A DNA stretch of 64,000 bases. It comes from Caldifermentibacillus hisashii (GTDB lineage Bacteria > Bacillota > Bacilli > Bacillales > Caldibacillaceae). Positions 1-8,341 of this stretch are shown in pieces. Position 1 is the stretch's first letter. Every line of letters begins with the position of its first letter. Location of the stretch: the NCBI RefSeq assembly GCF_027568575.1, contig NZ_JANUVP010000001.1. One strand, given 5' to 3'. A program made the translations under genes and the position numbers. The notes beneath the pieces were generated by a model that searched no databases, had not been told where the DNA came from, and saw nothing but the letters and a program-made list of their open reading frames with translations.

Positions 1-1141
1 GCTTGCAATGGCGATCATAAGGTAAATCATAATACGGGGCTAACGAGCGCATCATATAATTCGCATTAATCACTGCATTTTCCGTCACTTGCCTTAATCC
101 ATCAGGCCCCATCGTTCGAATATATGTGTAAGCCCGGACATTAATTCCGAAATTGCTGTAAAATGGTTTTACCCGGCCGATAGATTGCGGACGGTCATAA
201 TCAAAGAAAAATTCATTATTCTTCTTCACCAGTACCGGTTTCGGTAAAAATGGAATTAACTCTTTTTTCACACCGACAGGACCACTCCCCGGGCCACCGC
301 CGCCATGAGGACCGGTAAATGTTTTATGAAGATTCAAATGCACGACATCGAAGCCCATATCTCCGGGACGTGCTTTCCCCATGATTGCATTTAAATTTGC
401 CCCATCATAGTATAATTTCCCGCCGACTGCATGGACAATCTCTGCCATTTCCACAATATTTTCTTCAAACAGACCCAGTGTATTCGGGTTCGTCAACATG
501 AGCGCCGCCGTATCCGAACCAACGACACGCTTCAAATCGTCGATATCGACAAGACCAAACTCATTGGACTTAACTGTTATTGTTTCAAATCCGGCGACTG
601 TGGCCGAAGCCGGATTCGTTCCGTGAGCAGAATCCGGGATGATCACTTTTGTTTTATGGAAATCACCGTTTGCTTCATGGTACGCACGAATGAGCATTAA
701 CCCTGTCCATTCGCCATGAGCTCCTGCAGCCGGTTGCAATGTCACTTCATCCATACCGGTTATTTCTTTCAAATGTTCCATTAAATCATACATAAGTTCA
801 AGAGCACCTTGGACTGAACTTTCATCTTGAAGCGGATGTATATGAGCAAATCCGGGAAGTCTTGCCACATCTTCATTGATTTTTGGATTATACTTCATCG
901 TACATGAACCAAGCGGATAAAAACCGGAATCGACCCCGTGGTTTCTTTTTGAAAGAGCGGTATAATGACGGATAATGTCAAGTTCCGAAACCTCAGGAAG
1001 TTCAGGTTCTTCCGTTCGAATATAATCTTCCGGCAGCAAACGATCAATATCCGTTTCTGGAACATCTATTTCCGGTAATGAATAACCAATTCTTCCCGGC
1101 TTACTAATTTCAAAAATTAACGGAAAATTGTCCTTAACCAT
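1..1141 (-). CDS. gcvPB: Glycine dehydrogenase (decarboxylating) subunit 2, C-terminus cut by window edge
   Basis: This is the PLP-carrying half of the split P-protein of the glycine cleavage system, which decarboxylates glycine and passes aminomethyl to the lipoyl H-protein. I translated it from the ATG at 1141. About 380 residues are visible, and the family has roughly 490, so the C-terminus lies outside the window. The PLP-lysine region (NLHKTFTGPHGGGGPGSGP) is intact, as is the upstream SAHGTNPASA motif. The start overlaps the end of gcvPA by 8 bp, which indicates translational coupling in a gcvT-gcvPA-gcvPB operon. Confidence 0.95.
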   Translation of the reverse strand, partial: MVKDNFPLIFEISKPGRIGYSLPEIDVPETDIDRLLPEDYIRTEEPELPEVSELDIIRHYTALSKRNHGVDSGFYPLGSCTMKYNPKINEDVARLPGFAHIHPLQDESSVQGALELMYDLMEHLKEITGMDEVTLQPAAGAHGEWTGLMLIRAYHEANGDFHKTKVIIPDSAHGTNPASATVAGFETITVKSNEFGLVDIDDLKRVVGSDTAALMLTNPNTLGLFEENIVEMAEIVHAVGGKLYYDGANLNAIMGKARPGDMGFDVVHLNLHKTFTGPHGGGGPGSGPVGVKKELIPFLPKPVLVKKNNEFFFDYDRPQSIGRVKPFYSNFGINVRAYTYIRTMGPDGLRQVTENAVINANYMMRSLAPYYDLPYDRHCK

Positions 1142-2483
1142 GATGATACGCCCTCACTTTCTCAACGAATGTGTCAATTTCCTCTTTCGTGCGAATTTCG
1201 GTAACACAAACAAGCATCTGACCGGCATATTTAGGATCCACTTTTCCTAAATCATACCCGCCAATTACTCCGCTTTGTAATAAATAAGACGTGAGCCCTT
1301 CTACCGGTTTATCAAGTTTAACAACAAATTCATTGAAGGACGGACCATCATAGACAATCTCAAAACCATTTTGTTTAAACACATTTTTAGCATAATTTGC
1401 TTTTTGTATATTACCTATTGCCATTTCCCGAATACCCTTTTTTCCCAGCGCCGTCATCGTCACACTTGCAGCCAATGCGTTTAACGCTTGGTTAGAACAA
1501 ATATTGGAGGTCGCCTTTTCTCTACGGATATGTTGCTCCCGTGCCTGCAGTGTTAAAACAAAGCCGCGGTTGCCATTTTCATCGGTTGTCTGCCCGACTA
1601 ATCGGCCGGGGATTTTCCGCATGAACTTTTTCGATACAGCAAAGAATCCACAATGAGGACCACCAAAAGACTGGGGTATCCCAAAAGGTTGGGCATCACC
1701 GGTTACGATATCGGCTCCAAATTTTCCGGGCGGTGTCAAAATTCCGAGAGCAACCGGATTTGCGGAGACAATAAATAATGAATGATTTCCATGCACAACC
1801 GGTTCAATTTCACGTAAGCTCTCGATGCGGCCAAAAAAGTTCGGATATTGCACAAGAACACATGCGACATCATCGGTTAACTGATTTTTTAATGACTCTA
1901 TATCGGTAACTCCATTGTTTAACGGTACTTCCTCTACTTGTAATTTTTGCCCTTTTGCATAGGTTTTTACTACCTCTTTATATTCCGGGTGGATCGCTTC
2001 CGATATGAGAATCGTTCTCCTTTTTGTTTGTCCGGTTGCAAGCATGGCCGCTTCCGCCAGAGCCGTACCGCCATCATACATGGAAGAATTGGCCACATCC
2101 ATGCCGGTCAATTCACAAATCATTGTTTGAAACTCAAAAATTGCCTGAAGCTCGCCTTGGGAAATTTCCGGTTGATATGGCGTATAAGCAGTGTAAAATT
2201 CTGAGCGTGAAATGACATGATCGACGATGGACGGAATATAATGATCATATACACCCGCTCCCAAAAAACTTGTGAAATTTTTTACATTTACATTTTTGGC
2301 AGCCAAATCAGATAATTCTTTATAAAGTGCCGGTTCGGATTTTGCTTCTTTTAAACGTAAGCGACCCTGATACCGTACGTTTTCCGGTATATCTGAAAAA
2401 AGCTCGTCTACCGTTTCTACCCCAATTTTTGCAAGCATGTCCGCTTTATCTTGTTCTGTCATCGGTAAATATCGAAAAGCCAT
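1134..2483 (-). CDS. gcvPA: Glycine dehydrogenase (decarboxylating) subunit 1
   Basis: This 449-residue protein is the non-PLP-binding subunit of the split P-protein; with GcvPB it forms the glycine decarboxylase of the glycine cleavage system. It starts MAFRYLPMTEQDK and contains the conserved NSSMYDGGTALAEA and FGGPHCGFFA segments. I chose the ATG at 2483, not one nine codons upstream, because a strong GAGGGGG sits seven bases before it and the B. subtilis protein begins at the equivalent position. It lies 27 bp after gcvT and overlaps gcvPB by 8 bp. Length is normal for the family. Confidence 0.95.
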   Translation of the reverse strand: MAFRYLPMTEQDKADMLAKIGVETVDELFSDIPENVRYQGRLRLKEAKSEPALYKELSDLAAKNVNVKNFTSFLGAGVYDHYIPSIVDHVISRSEFYTAYTPYQPEISQGELQAIFEFQTMICELTGMDVANSSMYDGGTALAEAAMLATGQTKRRTILISEAIHPEYKEVVKTYAKGQKLQVEEVPLNNGVTDIESLKNQLTDDVACVLVQYPNFFGRIESLREIEPVVHGNHSLFIVSANPVALGILTPPGKFGADIVTGDAQPFGIPQSFGGPHCGFFAVSKKFMRKIPGRLVGQTTDENGNRGFVLTLQAREQHIRREKATSNICSNQALNALAASVTMTALGKKGIREMAIGNIQKANYAKNVFKQNGFEIVYDGPSFNEFVVKLDKPVEGLTSYLLQSGVIGGYDLGKVDPKYAGQMLVCVTEIRTKEEIDTFVEKVRAYHHG

Positions 2484-2510
2484 GAAAAATCCCCCTCTCT
2501 TATGCTTCAA

Positions 2511-3623
2511 TCATGATTGACCAATCTTTTTTCTTTTATAAAAAGGTGTCGGAATCACTTTCCCTAATATTTGTTTATTACGTATTTCCACAAATAGCTC
2601 CGTATCTATATCCGCTTTATTGCTTTTGACAAGGGCAAGACCGATATTTTTCTTTAGTGTGGGAGATTGTGTACCGGTTGTAATTACCCCAATTTCTTCT
2701 CCATCTTGAAAGACTTTATAGCCGGTTCTCGGAATCCCTCTGTCAATCATTTCTATCCCGATTAATTTCCTAGTGGCACCATTTTCTATTTGTTTTTTTA
2801 GCACTGCCTTCCCGATAAAATCTTCTTTCTTCTCCGTCTTTACGGCAAACGTTAATCCCGCTTCAACCGGTGAAATGGTGGAAGATAGCTCTTGCCCGTA
2901 CAATGGCAGGCAAGCTTCAAAACGCAATGTGTCTCTGGCTCCCAGGCCGCACGGTAAAACTCCTTCATTTTTTCCGGCTGCCAAAATCTCCTGCCATAAC
3001 CGCCGGGCATCGGACGGGTGACAATAAATCTCAAAACCATCCTCTCCCGTATATCCGGTTCTGGATACGAGTGCTGTTGCCCCGTTTATTTTTATGTATT
3101 GTTTAAACCCAAAAACAGGAATAGCGGAAAGATCGTCATTGCTAAGTTTCTGTAGCACATTTTCAGCTAAAGGACCTTGTAAAGCCAACTGTGCATAATT
3201 GGCAGAAACATTTGTCACGTTTACTTGTCCCGTTCTGTGCGTCGATAACCATTGAAAATCTTTTTCCGTATTGGCTGCATTTACAACTAATAGATAAGAG
3301 TCATCATGAAACTGATAAACTAATAAATCATCTACTGTTCCCCCGGCTTCATTGCATAAGAACGTATACTGGGCTTTACCCGGTTTCAATTTAGCAAGAT
3401 CATTCGTCAGCATCGTTTGTAAAAAGGAAAACGCATCCGGTCCTTTGACTTCAATCTCACCCATATGTGAAACATCGAACAGTCCTGCACGCATCCGGAC
3501 CGCCTCATGTTCGGCTTTAATACTCGAAAACTGCACAGGTAAAGCCCAACCGCCAAAGTCAATCAATTTTGCCCCCATTTGTCGGTACATATCATACAGT
3601 GGTGTCCGCTTCAGCTCTTCCAT
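2511..3623 (-). CDS. gcvT: Aminomethyltransferase (glycine cleavage T-protein)
   Basis: The T-protein transfers the one-carbon unit from aminomethyl-lipoyl H-protein to tetrahydrofolate, giving 5,10-methylene-THF and ammonia. The 370-residue protein has the N-terminal folate-binding domain with FDVSHMGEIEV and GGTVDDLLVYQ (which carries the conserved catalytic Asp), then the C-terminal barrel domain (residues about 275-365). GGAGGG precedes the ATG. It is first in the gcv operon and divergent from yqhH, as in B. subtilis. Only 178 bp separates it from yqhH, and I see no glycine riboswitch there (see findings). Confidence 0.95.
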   Translation of the reverse strand: MEELKRTPLYDMYRQMGAKLIDFGGWALPVQFSSIKAEHEAVRMRAGLFDVSHMGEIEVKGPDAFSFLQTMLTNDLAKLKPGKAQYTFLCNEAGGTVDDLLVYQFHDDSYLLVVNAANTEKDFQWLSTHRTGQVNVTNVSANYAQLALQGPLAENVLQKLSNDDLSAIPVFGFKQYIKINGATALVSRTGYTGEDGFEIYCHPSDARRLWQEILAAGKNEGVLPCGLGARDTLRFEACLPLYGQELSSTISPVEAGLTFAVKTEKKEDFIGKAVLKKQIENGATRKLIGIEMIDRGIPRTGYKVFQDGEEIGVITTGTQSPTLKKNIGLALVKSNKADIDTELFVEIRNKQILGKVIPTPFYKRKKIGQS

Positions 3624-3801
3624 CCAGCTCCCTCCTTTTGTTGTACATGGATTGACATCCCAAATTTTTCATAATTTTCGCCAACAGGGATATACTACAC
3701 TTACAATCCGTTACTAAATTTCTTTAACAAAATTCCAACTTCATCGTATCATTGTTTTTTACATTTTTCCACCATTTCATCGTCGGAAAAGGAGTGTTTT
3801 T

Positions 3802-5496
3802 ATGGATGTTGAAGTACATTTTGACTCTACATGGCAAGAAGGATTTTTCATGAAACTCAAAGACGATGGACCATGGGCGAATTGGCACTTATATAACTTG
3901 GCATTAGAAGCTGAGAAGCATTTACTGATTCCCGACTTTTACGGTTTGATGGCCCCTAAATTTTTACCGGAGTTAAAACCGTTACCTCACCAAATTGAGG
4001 CTGCCAGTCAAGTCATCGAGCAAATGAACGGAAAAGCAATCTTGGCAGACGAGGTTGGTCTCGGAAAAACAATTGAAGCCGGGTTAATTTTAAAAGAATA
4101 TATGATTCGCGGTTTGGCTAAAAAAATCTTAATTCTTGTACCTGCTTCCCTTGTCTCGCAATGGGTATTCGAATTAAACAGCAAATTCCATATTCCCGCA
4201 ATCGCTTATCGAAAAAATTACAGTTGGGAAACGGTGGACGTCATGGTCTCCTCCCTTGATACGGCCAAAAAAAGTCCTCATCGAGAAAAGATATTAGAAC
4301 AAAACTATGATTTTGTCATTATCGACGAAGCCCATAAACTGAAAAACCATAAAACAAAAAACTATGAGTTTGTCCAAGGTTTAAAAAAGAAGTTTTGTTT
4401 ACTTTTGACCGCCACCCCGATCCAAAATAAAATCGAGGAAATCTTTAATCTTGTTTCATTATTGAAGCCCGGACATTTAGGAACATATGATGACTTTTTA
4501 GAAACCTATAAAAATAACAAAGATAAATATAGCGACGAACAATTGAAAAAATTGATTAATAAAGTAATGATTCGAAACAGGAGACAAGATACAAAAATCG
4601 AGTGGACAAAACGGCATGTCAAAACGATATTAATCGATTTTACAGAAGAAGAACGGGAATTATATGATCATATCACAAGTCAACGAAATCAATTTGACAG
4701 TCTGTTGGCCAATGCCTTTTCCATTTTGACTCTCCAACGGGAAGCATGCAGCAGTAAAGAAGCTGTTTTTACCACGGTAAAAAATATGATAGAAAAAAAC
4801 GAGGACCCCGTCGCTTCTTTCAAACAATTTATTCAGTCAATAATGGAAAAAATCCAGAAAATCCAAGTGAATTCAAAAGCAGAAAAAGCGTTGGAGTTAA
4901 TTCATTCCATTAACGACAAAGTGATTATCTTCACTGAGTATCGGGCAACGCAACTATATCTTCAGTGGTTTTTAAAACAGCACGGGATCTCATCCGTTCC
5001 GTTTCGCGGCGGTTTTAAGCGGGGGAAAAAAGACTGGATGAAGGAATTGTTTCAAAACCATGCGCAAGTATTTATTGCAACGGAAGCCGGTGGAGAAGGA
5101 ATCAATCTTCAGTTTTGCAACCATATCATTAATTTTGATTTACCTTGGAATCCGATGCGCCTTGAACAGAGAATTGGACGGGTACACAGACTCGGGCAGG
5201 AAAAGGATGTCATGGTTTATAATTTTGCTACAAAGGGAACCGTTGAAGAACATATTTTAAAATTGTTATATGAGAAGATTCATCTGTTTGAACGCGTCAT
5301 TGGTGAATTGGATGAAATTTTAACCAAGCTTGATTTCGGTCGCCTAGAGGATCACCTGGTTGATATTTTTGGTCAGTCGGAGTCAGAAGGAGAGATGAAA
5401 ATTAAAATGGACAATTTAACTGCCATGATCGAGTTTGCCGAAAAGTTTAAGGAGGATGAATATCATGAAGCAGCAGGAAATTCATTCTTATCTTAA
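3802..5496 (+). CDS. yqhH: SNF2-family DEAD/DEAH-like helicase YqhH
   Basis: This is an SF2 helicase/translocase of the SNF2 class, 564 residues. Visible motifs in order are Walker A (LADEVGLGKT, residues about 81-90), DEAH (IIDEAHK, about 172-178), SAT-like LLLTATPIQNK, and C-terminal motif V/VI with EAGGEGINLQ and QRIGRVHRLGQ. It ends in a short acidic tail. AAAAGGAG precedes the ATG. Its cellular role is unknown; SNF2 proteins move along duplex DNA or remodel protein-nucleic-acid complexes. It overlaps yqhG by 32 bp, and the pair is divergent from gcvT exactly as in B. subtilis. There is no associated methylase or nuclease that would mark it as a defence gene. Confidence 0.9.
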   Translation: MDVEVHFDSTWQEGFFMKLKDDGPWANWHLYNLALEAEKHLLIPDFYGLMAPKFLPELKPLPHQIEAASQVIEQMNGKAILADEVGLGKTIEAGLILKEYMIRGLAKKILILVPASLVSQWVFELNSKFHIPAIAYRKNYSWETVDVMVSSLDTAKKSPHREKILEQNYDFVIIDEAHKLKNHKTKNYEFVQGLKKKFCLLLTATPIQNKIEEIFNLVSLLKPGHLGTYDDFLETYKNNKDKYSDEQLKKLINKVMIRNRRQDTKIEWTKRHVKTILIDFTEEERELYDHITSQRNQFDSLLANAFSILTLQREACSSKEAVFTTVKNMIEKNEDPVASFKQFIQSIMEKIQKIQVNSKAEKALELIHSINDKVIIFTEYRATQLYLQWFLKQHGISSVPFRGGFKRGKKDWMKELFQNHAQVFIATEAGGEGINLQFCNHIINFDLPWNPMRLEQRIGRVHRLGQEKDVMVYNFATKGTVEEHILKLLYEKIHLFERVIGELDEILTKLDFGRLEDHLVDIFGQSESEGEMKIKMDNLTAMIEFAEKFKEDEYHEAAGNSFLS

Positions 5497-6268
5497 ACAA
5501 TTTTTTTCGACAACCAATTGTCAAATCGAATCGCTCGATCATACCCACTTAACCGTTCAATTGACGGTTGATATGGATAAATTACTGATGAATCGCCCTT
5601 TTTATTGGCATTATATTGAAAAAACAGGAGGAACACCGAATCCGCAAAAACTTACTTTTATAACCGACTTTCACAGAGCAAAAGATTTGAAAGGCGAACT
5701 CATTCATTTCGGTTCACCTCGTTTGCATCAAATCTTTCATGTTTCGAAACAAATGGGCAGTTATATTCGTTTATTTGAAAATAGACCGGGAACTGAAAAA
5801 AATCATACCGCATTGGTACCTTGGTTTTGTTTAAATTTGAAAATCAGTTATCTTTGTGATCGGAGGAAAGATATGTTGCGTTCGATCGGAATGAATTTAA
5901 TAAATGGGACGCTGCTGGAAGGCTTTCATGATGAACTGGTTGAGAAGGAAATTTCCTTGGCTACAAAAATTCCGGACTTTGCTTTTACCTTCACCCCAAT
6001 GTTTAAACCGGAAAGCGGAATAAGGCGAATCAGACAATATATTGAAAAGGACATAATGAAAGATGATCATTCTTGGGCAACCAGTGCGAGGAAACGCTGG
6101 CAAGCAGATGAATCGTTATTAGATTCCTTTTACGTTGACATAGAGGAAAAGCCGGAAAGGTATTATATTGAAAAAGAAGCATTAAAAAATCAGTATGAAC
6201 CGAAAATTGAAATTTCCATCATCAATGGCGGATTATTTTATTTAACTAAGTCATGCTTGCTGGCTTAA
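5465..6268 (+). CDS. yqhG: YqhG family protein of unknown function
   Basis: A 267-residue soluble protein resembling B. subtilis YqhG, identified by sequence character and by position directly after yqhH. The start at 5465 (MKQQEIHSYLKQFF) has AAGGAGG nine bases upstream, inside the 3' end of yqhH; the two genes overlap by 32 bp and are probably co-translated. No catalytic motif, membrane segment or signal peptide is visible. Several short segments are rich in aromatic residues (RPFYWHYIEKTGG). The function is unknown; tight coupling to the SNF2 helicase suggests a partner protein. Confidence 0.85.
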   Translation: MKQQEIHSYLKQFFSTTNCQIESLDHTHLTVQLTVDMDKLLMNRPFYWHYIEKTGGTPNPQKLTFITDFHRAKDLKGELIHFGSPRLHQIFHVSKQMGSYIRLFENRPGTEKNHTALVPWFCLNLKISYLCDRRKDMLRSIGMNLINGTLLEGFHDELVEKEISLATKIPDFAFTFTPMFKPESGIRRIRQYIEKDIMKDDHSWATSARKRWQADESLLDSFYVDIEEKPERYYIEKEALKNQYEPKIEISIINGGLFYLTKSCLLA

Positions 6269-6334
6269 TTAGAAAAGAACAAGGAACTCGTTTAAAGAAG
6301 CTTGCTAGTTGCGAGCCCCTTGAAACTAAACAAT

Positions 6335-6360
6335 AAACTTCCATTAGCAGGAAGTTTCTT
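6335..6360 (+). terminator. Hairpin after yqhG
   Basis: AAACTTCC and GGAAGTTT pair perfectly over 8 bp around a 7-base loop, about 70 bp after the yqhG stop. The following bases (CTTCATC) are only moderately T-rich, so this is a plausible but not textbook intrinsic terminator for yqhH-yqhG. Confidence 0.5.
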
Positions 6361-6371
6361 CATCATGTATG

Positions 6372-6480
6372 AAGAAAACTCGGGCGTCCGAGCCTTTAGA
6401 CAACTAAAGAGCCGTAGTTCAGCGAAAAAAAATTTTCGCTTGCGAGGTAATGCTACCGAAGTCTCTCTAGTGCACTTATG
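6372..6480 (+). repeat. Multi-hairpin repeat element, copy A
   Basis: Three consecutive hairpins are visible: CTCGG-gcgt-CCGAG, CTTTAG-acaa-CTAAAG, and AGCGAAAA-aaaa-TTTTCGCT. The first part (6372-6420) shares AAGAAAACTCGG, CCGAGCCTTTAG and AGCCGTAGTT with the sequence at 38324-38381, and GTGCACTTATGCGTTA near 6470 resembles the same copy's continuation. It is a dispersed, structured intergenic repeat with no coding potential that I can see. Confidence 0.6.
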
Positions 6481-6486
6481 CGTTAG

Positions 6487-6722
6487 AAAAGGGGTTGTCC
6501 AAAAAGTCAAAAATTAAGCCAATGTGTATAAGTTATTGAAGTGAAGGTGGCGGCGACTCCTGCGGGAACAGCACGAGCCGAAGACCCTGCAGGAGCGAGA
6601 AAACGAGCGACGAAGCGGCTGAGGCCGTGCCCGCGGAAAGCGTCCGTCACCGAAACGAAAAACCGAACCCTATTCTTTTACACTAAAATTTTAGAAGTTG
6701 TACTTTTAGGACAGCCCCTTCC
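6487..6722. mobile_element. MITE-like element with about 19-bp terminal inverted repeats
   Basis: Left end AAGGGGTTGTCCAAAAAGT (6489-6507) and right end ACTTTTAGGACAGCCCCTT (6702-6720) are inverted repeats matching at 17 of 19 positions. The roughly 230-bp interior encodes no credible protein but carries a GC-rich structured core at 6541-6656 that contrasts sharply with the AT-rich surroundings. In that core CTCCTGCGGG pairs with CCCTGCAGGAG. From memory, similar cores (GGCGACTCCTGCGGGAA...CCCGCGGAAAGCGTCCG) are scattered through many Bacillus genomes. I see no clear target-site duplication. Confidence 0.6.
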
Positions 6723-6740
6723 TCCTTTAGCTAAAAAGAG

Positions 6741-6796
6741 AAAGGCTTCATGAAATGGGGGCTAAAAAAGCAATCCCACATTCATGAAGCCTTTTC
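6741..6796. terminator. Bidirectional intrinsic terminator
   Basis: AAAGGCTTCATGAA and TTCATGAAGCCTTTT form a perfect stem of at least 14 bp around an A- and G-rich loop that contains a further TGGG/CCCA pairing. It lies between the repeat region and the convergent yqgW and can terminate transcription from either side. Confidence 0.8.
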
Positions 6797-6807
6797 ATAA
6801 ATGTCTT

Positions 6808-6978
6808 TTAAGCCTCAGGAAACCCGTCAAATATGAGGGTCATCAATGTAAAAAAGCCAAAAACAAGAACAGTTGCCACAGAAAAAAACAATCCTAAATA
6901 ATTTTTGCTTTTAAACGAGGAAAAAACAGCAAAAATAGCAAGTAATGTAACCAAACCTGTAATAATTACTGTACCCAT
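6808..6978 (-). CDS. yqgW: Small membrane protein YqgW (DUF2759)
   Basis: A 56-residue protein I translated by hand: it begins MGTVIITGLVTLLAIFAVF and ends FDGFPEA. It is almost wholly two transmembrane helices separated by a short basic loop (SSFKSKNY). AGGAGGATTTAT precedes the ATG. Size, topology and the location next to yqgY match B. subtilis YqgW of the DUF2759 family. Function unknown. In B. subtilis yqgX lies between yqgW and yqgY; here the two are adjacent. Confidence 0.8.
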   Translation of the reverse strand: MGTVIITGLVTLLAIFAVFSSFKSKNYLGLFFSVATVLVFGFFTLMTLIFDGFPEA

Positions 6979-7048
6979 ATAAATCCTCCTGTTTGGAAAT
7001 ATTTAATTGATCAGCCGATTGGTATGCATAAAAAGATTACCTGAGCTG

Positions 7049-7291
7049 TTAATGGCCTGTACCTGGAACAAAATGGAAGGTGGTATAATATGTAAAACCG
7101 ACAAAAAATATGGTTAAATACGCACCAAATATATACATATACATCCTTTCAGATAATCGCAAATACCCCAATAACAGGAAAAAACCGGTTTGTGCTAAAA
7201 ATAATAATGCTAAAACATTCATGCCCCCGACATAAAACATGACCGTGAAAATGCCGGTCCAAAATGATAATACCCGATACATACGATCCAT
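7049..7291 (-). CDS. yqgY: Small membrane protein YqgY (DUF2626)
   Basis: An 80-residue integral membrane protein, MDRMYRVLSFWTGIFTVMFY at the start, with about three hydrophobic helices (residues 10-27, 28-44, 50-70). The N-terminus and length match the DUF2626/YqgY family conserved in Bacillaceae. GGGAGGG precedes the ATG. Function unknown. It is probably monocistronic or co-transcribed with yqgW downstream. Confidence 0.85.
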   Translation of the reverse strand: MDRMYRVLSFWTGIFTVMFYVGGMNVLALLFLAQTGFFLLLGYLRLSERMYMYIFGAYLTIFFVGFTYYTTFHFVPGTGH

Positions 7292-7429
7292 CCAGATCCC
7301 TCCCCTTGTGTTTCAATTTATTTTATCATGGAATGACATGAAAAATAAAACTTCTATCGAGATATTGATAGAAGTTTCAATTTATTTCTATTATAATAAT
7401 AGTGATTACGGTTGTAAACACTTTCAGCA

Positions 7430-8131
7430 TTAATTTGGAATATTTATCCGATATGCACATGCATCGCAACCTTCGAACATATTTTGTGTAGCCACAAGTT
7501 CGAAGTCATCAAATAAAGATTCAAGAAGTCCCTTGATAAATGCGATATGCATATTACATGTCGTTGATTTATGCTCTTTTGCTATTTCACGGAATGGGCA
7601 ATTAAACACTTGTAAATGAAGTTTTTTCTGGCCCTCTTGAATATATAAATCCGGATAAAAACCTAACATCGTACATGTGGATTTAAATATTTCCACCTTT
7701 TGGTCAAACGTTAACTGATCACTGGTCAATCCATATTTCGTAATTTGGTTTTCCATTAATTCGTAACCAAAACGTCTGCCGGTTTCATAAAGGGCCGGTT
7801 CAGCAATTTCTCCAAGTTGGACCATTGATTCAATGGCAATTTTTGCAAGTAAGTGATAATCTCGGAAAGGAAAATTCAGTTCAATCACATCATCGGATAA
7901 TTGGTAAATCCGGCTTGGTCTGCCGCCTTTTCCTGTTTTTCTATTTTCCGATTTCAGCATGTTTACATCTTCTAATTTGGACAAGTGTAATCTTGCTACG
8001 TTCGGATGGATACTAAATTTATCAGCAATTTCTTGAACGGTTACATTTTTGTGATTTTTCGTGATGTACTCATAAATGGAATACCTTGTGGGATCCGATA
8101 AAACATTTGTAATTTTCAATGTTTGTTGCAA
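7430..8131 (-). CDS. HTH transcriptional regulator with C-terminal four-cysteine region (SufR-like)
   Basis: A 233-residue regulator. The N-terminal winged helix (residues about 1-75: LSDPTRYSIYEYI, VTVQEIADKFSIHPNVARLH, then a GRPSRIYQL wing) is of the ArsR/HTH_20 type. A mid-domain of helices follows. The C-terminus has NCPFREIAKEHKSTTC and EGCDAC, giving a C-X13-C-X29-C-X2-C spacing reminiscent of the Fe-S regulator SufR. I chose the TTG at 8131 because AAGAGGTG lies six to seven bases upstream; a GTG three codons earlier has no spacing. It is divergent from comGA across about 210 bp. Ligand and targets are unknown. Confidence 0.75.
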   Translation of the reverse strand: MQQTLKITNVLSDPTRYSIYEYITKNHKNVTVQEIADKFSIHPNVARLHLSKLEDVNMLKSENRKTGKGGRPSRIYQLSDDVIELNFPFRDYHLLAKIAIESMVQLGEIAEPALYETGRRFGYELMENQITKYGLTSDQLTFDQKVEIFKSTCTMLGFYPDLYIQEGQKKLHLQVFNCPFREIAKEHKSTTCNMHIAFIKGLLESLFDDFELVATQNMFEGCDACAYRINIPN

Positions 8132-8255
8132 AGTTATCACCTCTTAGGGCTTTTTTATCATTATAATATAGAAAACGTAGCAATATTAGTCTATAGGGAG
8201 GATTGTCGGAAAATGTTCAAAATTTCACATATAAATATTAATAAATATGTAAAAC

Positions 8256-8288
8256 AAAAAAATTTTTTATAAAAAAAGAAGGAATTTT
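8256..8288 (+). promoter_or_regulatory. Candidate ComK box pair upstream of comGA
   Basis: AAAA-N5-TTTT at 8256-8268 is followed seven bases later by AAGA-N5-TTTT at 8276-8288, one mismatch from the ComK half-box pair known upstream of late competence genes. The region is generally A/T-tract-rich, so a chance match is possible. The position, 54 bp before the comGA start, is sensible. Confidence 0.4.
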
Positions 8289-8341
8289 GTTTTTTATGTC
8301 GAATTACATTTACTGAAAAAGAAAGGAAGGTGATTTAAACT

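Noticed and set aside
3802..6268. yqhH-yqhG as a defence system (helicase plus partner)
   Set aside because: The pair is a conserved core Bacillus unit beside gcvT, with no nuclease, methylase or sensor gene nearby and no sign of transfer.
6541..6753. ORF of about 70 codons through the GC-rich core
   Set aside because: Low-complexity Arg/Ala/Pro composition caused by the structured repeat, no ribosome-binding site, and it crosses the element's inverted end.
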